DNA from: Sphingobacteriia bacterium
Lineage (GTDB): Bacteria; Bacteroidota; Bacteroidia; Chitinophagales; Chitinophagaceae
Direction of reading: 5' to 3'
Assembly: GCA_004294465.1 (NCBI GenBank)
Contig: REAV01000161.1
Coordinates: forward strand, 1-15,201
DNA length: 15,201 bases
The position numbers and the translations under genes are program-made. The notes under the pieces are model-generated. The model worked only from the letters and a program-made list of their open reading frames with translations, was not told where the DNA came from and did no database searches. Numbering within the stretch: the stretch's first letter is position 1; every line of letters starts with the position of its first letter. This document shows positions 10,155 through 15,201 of this stretch, one piece after another.

Positions 10155-10222
10155 GTTAATATAGTTGATATACAAACGTTCAGTACCTTCCGCTTAGCGT
10201 GGTTTCTTTGTGCGTTTTGTAT
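10144..10222 (-). promoter_or_regulatory. Competing antiterminator and anti-antiterminator segments
   Basis: GGAAGGT (minus strand, 10185-10191), starting 2 nt after the leader peptide stop codon, is exactly complementary to ACCTTCC (10144-10150) in the 5' arm of the terminator, so pairing them would prevent termination. A third pairing, ATACAAAACG (10213-10222, inside the leader's Thr-Lys codons) with CGTTTGTAT (10170-10178), 9 bp with one bulged A, would enclose GGAAGGT. These are the mutually exclusive structures expected of a ribosome-controlled attenuator. Folding was judged by eye. Confidence 0.65.
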
Positions 10223-10238
10223 GTTTCATTGTGTTCAT
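10194..10238 (-). CDS. Leader peptide of asd (Thr/Lys/Met/Asn-rich)
   Basis: A 14-codon open frame encodes MNTMKHTKRTKKPR and ends in TAA at 10194-10196. Ten of the 14 residues are Met, Asn, Thr or Lys (2 Met, 1 Asn, 3 Thr, 4 Lys), all made from aspartate; asd supplies the Lys, Thr and Met branches. The frame lies just downstream of a promoter-like -7 box and about 40 nt upstream of a terminator hairpin. Ribosome stalling on the ACA, AAA and AAG codons would leave the antiterminator segment free; a ribosome at the stop codon would cover it. A second in-frame ATG at 10229 would give an 11-residue version, MKHTKRTKKPR. Translation is inferred, not shown. Confidence 0.7.
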   Translation of the reverse strand: MNTMKHTKRTKKPR

Positions 10239-10245
10239 GTAGTTA

Positions 10246-10276
10246 CAAATATATTGTAAAAGATTTAATTATCCCA
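10246..10276 (-). promoter_or_regulatory. Likely asd leader promoter
   Basis: On the minus strand TATATTTG (10246-10253) is an exact match to the Bacteroidota -7 element TAnnTTTG. The -33 region 19 bp upstream (10273-10276, TGGG) is only a weak match and lies inside the 3' end of the kinase gene. Transcription should begin within about 3-8 nt of the box, almost at the leader peptide ATG (10238), so the peptide could be read from a leaderless or nearly leaderless RNA. Confidence 0.55.
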
Positions 10277-11189
10277 GTGAGATATCAAAATTTACTAACT
10301 GAACGAATTCTTCTAATCTGGCATCAATATCTGATTTATTGATTTCTCTCAATCGTTCTGTTCCAAATTTCTCTACACAGAAAGAAGCCATAGCACTTCC
10401 AATAATGATGGCTGTTTTCATATTCTCAAAAGAAATGTCTCTTGTTTTTGCTAAGTGTCCAATGAACCCACCAGCAAAAGTATCTCCAGCTCCTGTTGGA
10501 TCGAATACTTCTTCTAATGGCAAAGCAGGTGCAAAAAATACTTTTGATTCATAGAATAACAAAGCACCATGTTCTCCCTTTTTAATGATTACATATTTAG
10601 GTCCCATGTTCATAATAGTAGCTGCTGCTCTAACCAATGAATAATCGCCACTTAATTGACGAGCTTCACTATCGTTCACCATTAAAACGTCAACCATCGA
10701 CAATGTCTTTTTCAAATCGTCCATTGCTATATCCATCCACAAATTCATGGTATCCAATACAATCAACCTTGGTCTTTTGCGTAATTGTTCTATCACCGAT
10801 CTTTGAACGGCAGGCACCAGATTTCCCAACATTAAAAACTCGCAATCCTGAAAACTTTCAGGCACAACAGGCTGGAAATTTTCCAATACATTTAATTGAG
10901 TGTCCAGGGTATCTCTGCTATTCATGTCCATATGATAGCGCCCGCTCCAGAAAAATGTTTTCTCATCTTTCTTAATTTGCACTCCTTCTAGATCTATATT
11001 ACGATTAGTTAAAGCGTCTAATTCAGCCTGAGGAAAATCTCCTCCAACCACTGAAATTTGCTTAACTGGTACAAAATTGGAAGCACACCAGGCAATATAA
11101 GTTCCTGCTCCACCAATAATTTTATCTGTTTTTCCAAAGGGGGTTTCAATGGCATCAAAAGCCATAGACCCAACAACTACTAAAGACAT
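10269..11189 (-). CDS. PfkB-family carbohydrate/nucleoside kinase
   Basis: A 306-aa cytoplasmic kinase of the ribokinase/PfkB family. An N-terminal glycine-rich motif GGAGTYIAW (26-34) contributes to substrate binding. The central MVNDSEARQLSG stretch (170-181) matches the family's N-E magnesium motif. The C-terminal signature DPTGAGDTFAGGF (230-242) forms the anion hole, with the catalytic base D236. It transfers phosphate from ATP to a sugar, nucleoside or related alcohol, but sequence reading alone does not tell which; annotations of close homologues usually stop at 'PfkB family'. It lies upstream of asd on the same strand but is separated by asd's own promoter and attenuator. The start is the first ATG at 11189. 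Confidence 0.9.
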   Translation of the reverse strand: MSLVVVGSMAFDAIETPFGKTDKIIGGAGTYIAWCASNFVPVKQISVVGGDFPQAELDALTNRNIDLEGVQIKKDEKTFFWSGRYHMDMNSRDTLDTQLNVLENFQPVVPESFQDCEFLMLGNLVPAVQRSVIEQLRKRPRLIVLDTMNLWMDIAMDDLKKTLSMVDVLMVNDSEARQLSGDYSLVRAAATIMNMGPKYVIIKKGEHGALLFYESKVFFAPALPLEEVFDPTGAGDTFAGGFIGHLAKTRDISFENMKTAIIIGSAMASFCVEKFGTERLREINKSDIDARLEEFVQLVNFDISLG

Positions 11190-11213
11190 AGAATGATTTT
11201 TGTTATTGGGGAG

Positions 11214-11245
11214 CGAAATTAGGGCTTTATTGGGTAATTAGCGAA
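11214..11245 (-). promoter_or_regulatory. Possible promoter of the PfkB kinase
   Basis: On the minus strand TAATTTCG (11214-11221) differs from the TAnnTTTG -7 consensus at one position. A TTCG (11242-11245), one base from TTTG, is located 20 bp upstream. A start near 11207 would leave a short 5' leader. The dyad array at 11253-11289 would lie immediately upstream of this promoter. Confidence 0.35.
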
Positions 11246-11252
11246 TTCATCC

Positions 11253-11289
11253 GGTCAGACCGAGTTGGTCTGACCGGTTTGGTCTGACC
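11253..11289. repeat. Three GGTCwGACC dyads at 14-bp period (candidate operator array)
   Basis: The 9-bp near-palindrome occurs as GGTCAGACC (11253-11261), GGTCTGACC (11267-11275) and GGTCTGACC (11281-11289). Starts are exactly 14 bp apart, with 5-bp spacers GAGTT and GGTTT. The first two copies with flanks also form an 11-bp inverted repeat (CCGGTCAGACC/GGTCTGACCGG). The core GTnnnAC inside TTGGTnnnACC resembles sites of GntR/FadR-type regulators (TNGTNNNACNA). The array lies between the divergent kinase and paaR genes, 41 bp upstream of the paaR -33 box. Its binding protein is unknown. Confidence 0.65.
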
Positions 11290-11329
11290 GGTAATCAAAC
11301 TAACAAAAAAATAAATTTTAGTCAAATTA

Positions 11330-11360
11330 TTTGCTAACACCCGTTAGTATATTATCTTCG
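11330..11360 (+). promoter_or_regulatory. Promoter of paaR and probably the paa operon
   Basis: A -33 box TTTG (11330-11333) is separated by exactly 19 bp from TATCTTCG (11353-11360), which differs from the Bacteroidota -7 consensus TAnnTTTG at one base. Only four bases (CCCT) separate the -7 box from the paaR ATG, so the mRNA is probably leaderless or nearly so. The spacing is the expected one. Confidence 0.6.
11334..11347. promoter_or_regulatory. PaaR-like operator inside the paa promoter
   Basis: CTAAC-ACCC-GTTAG is a 5-bp inverted repeat that starts immediately after the -33 box and fills most of the -33/-7 spacer. It fits 9 of the 10 fixed positions of the Thermus thermophilus PaaR consensus as I recall it (CNAACGNNCGTTNG). 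Binding here would block RNA polymerase, the expected arrangement for autorepression by the TetR-family regulator encoded next to it. Confidence 0.6.
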
Positions 11361-11364
11361 CCCT

Positions 11365-11958
11365 ATGGCAAGGATAAAAATAGAAAAAAACAGCTCCCGC
11401 AAAGAGGTAATTGTTAGTAAAGCTGCAGCACTTTTTAGGGAAAAAGGGTTTAAAGCTGCTAGTATGAGAGATTTGGCCGAGTCTGTTGGAGTTGAAGCAG
11501 CCAGCTTATACAATCATATAAAATCTAAAACCGAACTGCTCCATGAAATTTGTTTTGGAGTAGCCAATCGGTTTATGCATAAAATGGATGAAGTAGAATC
11601 TGGTTCTAACAGTGCCATTGAAAAAGTAGAGCAATTGATCCGTTTTCATATTGATGAAATGGTGAACCATTACGAAGAAGTATATGTTAGTGATCGGGAG
11701 TGGAAACATTTAGCTGATCCCTATTTATCCAATTTTCAAACCCAGCGAAGAATGTATAGGAAGCGTTTTGCTGCAATCATCGAAGATGGAATTCGCAATA
11801 AAGAAATTAAAAAAATTGATGCACCTACTGCTGTATTGATTTTATTACATGCCATTGGTGGTATTGAAAGTTGGCATAGATCTACCCAAAAGATAAATGC
11901 TTCAAACCTGACTGATAATATGATCACCATTTTAGTAGGTGGACTGGAATTGAAATAG
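11365..11958 (+). CDS. paaR: TetR-family regulator of phenylacetate catabolism (PaaR-like)
   Basis: A 197-aa TetR/AcrR-type repressor. The N-terminal DNA-binding domain (about 12-58) shows the classical pattern AALFREKGFKAASMRDLAESVGVEAASLYNHIKSK, with the recognition helix near residues 41-50. The C-terminal domain is all-helical and should bind a ligand. In bacteria that use a TetR-type PaaR, phenylacetyl-CoA releases the repressor; that role is inferred here from its position as first gene of the paa cluster, 23 bp before paaE, and from the operator-like dyad in its promoter. It differs from E. coli, where the regulator is the GntR-like PaaX. The TetR assignment is firm, and the effector and targets are inferred. 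Confidence 0.82.
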   Translation: MARIKIEKNSSRKEVIVSKAAALFREKGFKAASMRDLAESVGVEAASLYNHIKSKTELLHEICFGVANRFMHKMDEVESGSNSAIEKVEQLIRFHIDEMVNHYEEVYVSDREWKHLADPYLSNFQTQRRMYRKRFAAIIEDGIRNKEIKKIDAPTAVLILLHAIGGIESWHRSTQKINASNLTDNMITILVGGLELK

Positions 11959-11981
11959 TACGAATTGCTAAAGCATCATCG

Positions 11982-13055
11982 ATGAATCATTTTGAAACAC
12001 TTACCATCAAGGATATACGCAGAGAAACAAATGACTGTGTTTCCATAGCATTTGATTTGCAAGAATCAGCTAGTGAACAATTTAAATTTACACAAGGTCA
12101 ATACATTACACTCAAAACAAATATCAATGGCGAATCGGTAAGACGTTCTTATTCGATTTGCAGTAGTCCACTCGAAAAGGAATTAAGAGTTGCCATTAAA
12201 AAAGTGCCGGGGGGAATTTTTTCCAGTTACGCCAATGAAGTTCTACAAATAGGAGATACCCTCGAAGTAATGCCTCCAAATGGAAAATTCTACACTCCAT
12301 TAAGTGCAGAAAATAAGAATAAATATATTGCATTTGCATCAGGAAGCGGTATTACTCCAATCATCTCTATTATAAAAACAACCCTTCAAACCGAAGTTGG
12401 CAGTAGTTTTACACTGGTCTATGGAAACAAGAATCGTCATTCTATCATTTTCAAAGAACAATTAGAGGCACTCAAAAACACCTTTATGGGTAGATTGAGT
12501 ATTGTATATATTTTATCTAGAGAAAAAACAGATGCTGCCATCCACTTTGGAAGAATTGATGCGAACAAAGCTGAATTACTTTGCAATCATTTAATTGAAC
12601 CATTATCTGCTGCTGGTATTTTTTTATGTGGTCCTTCTGAAATGATTTTTGGTGTAAAAGAACATTTAGAAAAAATAGGAGTCGCTCCTAAAAAGATTCA
12701 CTTTGAATTATTTGGTGTAGGTGAAAAGCAAAAATCAACATCAACCAGTACTTCAAGTTCTTCTCAAGAAGTAAAAAGCAAAATCACCATTCAACAAGAT
12801 GGAGTTGCTTTCGATTTTGAATTAGGTTTTGAAGGGGAAAGTATATTAGAAGCCGCATTGAAACATGGGGCAGACTTGCCTTTTGCGTGTAAAGGAGGAG
12901 TATGTTGTACATGTAAGGCAAAGTTGATAGAAGGTGAGGTAGACATGGATGTAAATTATGGTTTAGAGCAAGAAGAAATAGAACATGGATTCATTTTAAC
13001 TTGTCAAAGTCATCCAAGAACAGAAAAAATTGTAATTGATTTCGATACTAAATAA
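11982..13055 (+). CDS. paaE: Phenylacetyl-CoA 1,2-epoxidase reductase subunit PaaE
   Basis: A 357-aa flavo-iron-sulfur reductase that passes electrons from NAD(P)H through FAD and a 2Fe-2S centre to the PaaABC oxygenase. In order: an FAD-binding beta-barrel with RRSYSICSS (54-62); a nucleotide-binding domain with [13 protein letters not shown] (118-130) and LCGPSEM (215-221); a low-complexity Ser/Thr linker (252-261); and a C-terminal plant-type ferredoxin with cluster ligands C303, C308, C311 and C341 (CKGGVCCTC then LTCQSHP). Length matches E. coli PaaE (about 356 aa). The first ATG at 11982 gives a normal N-terminus. Unlike the E. coli order paaABCDE, the reductase comes first here, 8 bp before paaA. 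Confidence 0.95.
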   Translation: MNHFETLTIKDIRRETNDCVSIAFDLQESASEQFKFTQGQYITLKTNINGESVRRSYSICSSPLEKELRVAIKKVPGGIFSSYANEVLQIGDTLEVMPPNGKFYTPLSAENKNKYIAFASGSGITPIISIIKTTLQTEVGSSFTLVYGNKNRHSIIFKEQLEALKNTFMGRLSIVYILSREKTDAAIHFGRIDANKAELLCNHLIEPLSAAGIFLCGPSEMIFGVKEHLEKIGVAPKKIHFELFGVGEKQKSTSTSTSSSSQEVKSKITIQQDGVAFDFELGFEGESILEAALKHGADLPFACKGGVCCTCKAKLIEGEVDMDVNYGLEQEEIEHGFILTCQSHPRTEKIVIDFDTK

Positions 13056-13063
13056 TCATTCAA

Positions 13064-13990
13064 ATGGAAAATATTTTTCAAGACAAAATCGATAAAGAAA
13101 TCAGAATTGAACCGAAAGATTGGATGCCAGAAAAATACCGTCAGACTTTGATTCGTCAAATTTCTCAACATGCACATAGCGAAATCATTGGTATGTTACC
13201 AGAAGGCAATTGGATTACACGAGCCCCGTCATTAAAAAGAAAAGCCATACTTATTGCAAAAGTGCAGGATGAAGCTGGTCATGGTTTGTACTTGTATAGC
13301 GCAGCAGAAACATTGGGCATCAGCAGAGATGAAATGTATGATCAATTACATACAGGTAAAGCAAAATATTCTTCCATATTTAACTATCCAACGCTTAGCT
13401 GGGCAGATATGGGAGTAATTGGTTGGTTGGTTGATGGAGCTGCAATTATGAACCAAGTGCCTTTATGCAGAAGCAGTTTCGGCCCCTATGCAAGAGCCAT
13501 GGTGAGAGTATGTAAAGAAGAGAGTTTTCACCAGCGTCAGGGCTTTGAAATATTATATGTGTTAAGTAAAGGAACTGCAGCACAACGAAAAATGGCGCAG
13601 GATGCAATTAATAGATGGTGGTGGCCTAGCATCATGATGTTTGGACCAAAAGATGATGAAAGCCCGAACAGTATACAAAGTATGAAGTGGAAAATAAAAC
13701 GTTTCAGCAATGATGAACTTCGCCAGAAATTTATTGATGTTTGCGCCGAACAAGTAAAAGTGTTGGGCTTTACATTACCAGATAAAGATTTGAAATGGAA
13801 CGAAGAAAGAGGTCATTATGATTTTGGTGAAATTAATTGGGATGAATTTTGGCAAGTGATCGCCGGAAATGGACCTTGTAACAAAGAGAGATTGGATGCC
13901 AGAAAAAAAGCATGGGCTGATGGAGAATGGGTAAGAGCTGCAGCTACTGCTCATGCTGCAAAAAAATCAAATAAATTGAAAGCAGCATAA
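13064..13990 (+). CDS. paaA: Phenylacetyl-CoA 1,2-epoxidase catalytic subunit PaaA
   Basis: The catalytic di-iron subunit of the ring 1,2-epoxidase, which uses O2 to turn phenylacetyl-CoA into its ring epoxide. It has 308 aa, matching the family (about 309). It is a ferritin-like four-helix protein with probable iron ligands E40 ([11 protein letters not shown]), E70 and H73 (DEAGH), and E153 and H156 (EESFH), giving two ExxH motifs. [13 protein letters not shown] near the N-terminus and [20 protein letters not shown] near the C-terminus are typical of PaaA. It acts with PaaC (structural partner), PaaB and the reductase PaaE, all encoded here. The operon continues with paaB after an unusually long 89-bp gap. 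Confidence 0.97.
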   Translation: MENIFQDKIDKEIRIEPKDWMPEKYRQTLIRQISQHAHSEIIGMLPEGNWITRAPSLKRKAILIAKVQDEAGHGLYLYSAAETLGISRDEMYDQLHTGKAKYSSIFNYPTLSWADMGVIGWLVDGAAIMNQVPLCRSSFGPYARAMVRVCKEESFHQRQGFEILYVLSKGTAAQRKMAQDAINRWWWPSIMMFGPKDDESPNSIQSMKWKIKRFSNDELRQKFIDVCAEQVKVLGFTLPDKDLKWNEERGHYDFGEINWDEFWQVIAGNGPCNKERLDARKKAWADGEWVRAAATAHAAKKSNKLKAA

Positions 13991-14079
13991 TAAATAAATC
14001 TAAACGCTTAATTCATATCTCCTTAATGTATCTCATATTTATAAATTCATAATTTTTAATTCTTAATTCATTATAGCAT
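13991..14079. repeat. AT-rich spacer with repeated AATTCAT motifs
   Basis: The gap between paaA and paaB is strongly AT-rich. CTTAATTCAT occurs exactly twice (14007-14016, 14062-14071), and its core AATTCAT a third time (14044-14050). No gene, hairpin terminator or clear -7 box is seen. It may be an intergenic repeat insertion or an mRNA processing region in an otherwise tight operon. Confidence 0.4.
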
Positions 14080-14448
14080 ATGTCGTTTTCTACAATTAAA
14101 CATTATTACGGCGATTATGGTGAAGCCAAAAACGGTGCGGCCGATATTAGTACCAATAATCAATCAAAGGAAGAATGGCCTTTATGGGAAATTTTTATCA
14201 GAAGCAAACAAGGACTAGATCATAAACATGCAGGAAGCTTGCATGCTGCTGATGCTGCAATGGCCATAGAAAATGCAAGAGATGTTTATACCAGACGAAT
14301 GGAAGGTGTAAGTATTTGGGCTGTTGAAAGCAAATATATTCACGCAAGTAATCCTGTAGAATCTGGATCTTTATATGATCCTGCGAATGACAAAGCTTAT
14401 AGGCATCCAACATTTTACGATTTGCCTGAAGAAGTAAAATACATGTAA
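14080..14448 (+). CDS. paaB: Phenylacetyl-CoA epoxidase subunit PaaB
   Basis: A small non-catalytic subunit that joins the PaaAC heterodimers and is required for activity. The core from about residue 33 to 88 matches the family: WPLWEIFIRSKQGLDHKHAGSLHA, then AIENARDVYTRRMEGVSIWAV. At 122 aa it is longer than E. coli PaaB (about 95 aa). The additions are an N-terminal polar segment of about 32 residues containing YYGDYGEAKNGAADI and a C-terminal tail from about 95 on. The ATG at 14080 is the first available; the next in-frame ATGs fall inside the conserved core. The stop codon abuts the paaC start codon (TAAATG), indicating tight translational coupling. Confidence 0.9.
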   Translation: MSFSTIKHYYGDYGEAKNGAADISTNNQSKEEWPLWEIFIRSKQGLDHKHAGSLHAADAAMAIENARDVYTRRMEGVSIWAVESKYIHASNPVESGSLYDPANDKAYRHPTFYDLPEEVKYM

Positions 14449-15192
14449 ATGAAAATGCTGAATAAAATAGATTACTTATTACACCTTGCTGATAATGCAT
14501 TGATTATTGGACACAGATGCAGTGAATGGTGTGGACATGGGCCTGTATTAGAACAAGATATTGCCATTTCAAATATTGCATTGGATTATATCGGACAAGC
14601 AAGGAATTTGTATCAATACGCAGCTGAATTGATCAACAGCAAAAATGATCCATTATTAGGTTTTGTTTTACCTGCCACTGAAGATAGTTTGGCTTATTTA
14701 AGAGATACCACCGATTATAAAAATCATCTTCTATTAGAACTACCAAATGGAGATTGGGCAGTTACCACTTTGAGGCTTTTTTTATTTAGCAGTTACCAAT
14801 ATTTTTTATACAGCGAATTAATAAAAAATGAGGATGCACAATTAAGTGCCATTGCAGAGAAATCTTTAAAAGAAGTTACTTATCATGTACGATGGAGTGG
14901 AGATTGGGTGATTCGATTAGGTGATGGTACAGATGAAAGTAAAAATAAAATTGAAAAAGCGATTGATTATTTGTGGTCATATACTGGTGAACTATTTTCA
15001 GGAACTGAACAGTCAATTGAATTGAATTGGAACAAAAAAGTGGAATCAATATTTAATGAAGCCACTTTAATGATGCCTGCAAAAACATGGATGCAAGAAG
15101 GTGGTCTAAACGGAATTCATACAGAACATCTAGGATTTATTTTAGCAGAAATGCAACATTTACAAAGAGCCTATCCGAATAGTGAATGGTAA
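14449..15192 (+). CDS. paaC: Phenylacetyl-CoA epoxidase structural subunit PaaC
   Basis: A ferritin-like partner of PaaA in the epoxidase core; it stabilises the complex but does not hold the active di-iron centre in characterised enzymes. It has 247 aa, equal to the family norm (about 248). Conserved stretches include LADNALIIGHRCSEWCGHGP (residues 12-31) and EQDIAISNIALDYIGQARNLY (33-53), then YHVRWSGDWVIRLGDGTDES and an ending in EMQHLQRAYPNSEW. The gene is complete, with its stop 9 bp from the window end. The first ATG directly follows the paaB stop; the ATG two codons later is an equally possible start. paaD and downstream paa genes are expected just beyond the window. Confidence 0.94.
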   Translation: MKMLNKIDYLLHLADNALIIGHRCSEWCGHGPVLEQDIAISNIALDYIGQARNLYQYAAELINSKNDPLLGFVLPATEDSLAYLRDTTDYKNHLLLELPNGDWAVTTLRLFLFSSYQYFLYSELIKNEDAQLSAIAEKSLKEVTYHVRWSGDWVIRLGDGTDESKNKIEKAIDYLWSYTGELFSGTEQSIELNWNKKVESIFNEATLMMPAKTWMQEGGLNGIHTEHLGFILAEMQHLQRAYPNSEW

Positions 15193-15201
15193 TACCCCCC
15201 C

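Noticed and set aside
10079..10268. A lysine riboswitch or other metabolite riboswitch upstream of asd.
   Set aside because: The space between the promoter box and asd is short, no conserved aptamer core is visible, and the leader peptide with competing hairpins explains the region better.
11251..11291. A CRISPR-like array or plasmid-type iterons formed by the repeated 11-mer.
   Set aside because: There are only three short units with 5-bp spacers, one in the opposite orientation, and no cas or rep genes. An operator array fits better.
15195..15201. A run of seven C at the window end, considered as a phase-variable tract.
   Set aside because: It lies after the paaC stop at the window boundary, with no downstream sequence to judge; it may simply be an assembly or window edge.

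Overview
The window looks like chromosomal DNA from a Bacteroidota member, most likely of the Chitinophagaceae type. The support is a GldH gliding lipoprotein, AT-rich DNA, weak or absent Shine-Dalgarno sequences, and several upstream regions that resemble the Bacteroidota promoter (TTG-type -33 box, about 19 bp, TAnnTTTG -7 box). I could not confirm the genus. All major genes appear intact. I see no mobile element, CRISPR array, rRNA or tRNA.

Layout. (1) 115-3953, minus strand: a Nudix-type winged-helix regulator, a YicC-family endoribonuclease, GldH (GTG start), a two-TM sensor kinase and an OmpR-type response regulator. The last three are packed with a 4-bp overlap and a 1-bp gap. (2) 4044-6811, plus strand: ligA and a DUF2461 gene 5 bp behind it. 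(3) 6825-9018: a DUF1624 membrane acyltransferase-like gene (minus), methylglyoxal synthase (plus) and a small lipoprotein (minus). (4) 9086-11189, minus strand: aspartate-semialdehyde dehydrogenase (asd) and, upstream of it, a PfkB-family sugar/nucleoside kinase. (5) 11365-15192, plus strand: a phenylacetate catabolism cluster, paaR(TetR)-paaE-paaA-paaB-paaC. It encodes the regulator, the reductase and the oxygenase core that epoxidises phenylacetyl-CoA. The window ends just after paaC, so paaD and the later pathway genes would lie beyond it.

The most interesting signals are regulatory. The leader between the kinase and asd reads as a complete transcription attenuator. It has a -7 promoter box, a 14-residue leader peptide (MNTMKHTKRTKKPR) in which 10 residues are Met, Asn, Thr or Lys (all aspartate-family amino acids), competing RNA pairings, and an 11-bp terminator hairpin with a U-tract ahead of asd, the enzyme at the branch to Lys, Thr and Met.

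Upstream of paaR, a 14-bp dyad close to the known Thermus PaaR operator fills most of the -33/-7 spacer of a promoter that would give a leaderless or nearly leaderless mRNA. Further upstream are three 9-bp dyads GGTCwGACC at an exact 14-bp period. They look like an operator array for an unidentified, possibly GntR/FadR-type, regulator.
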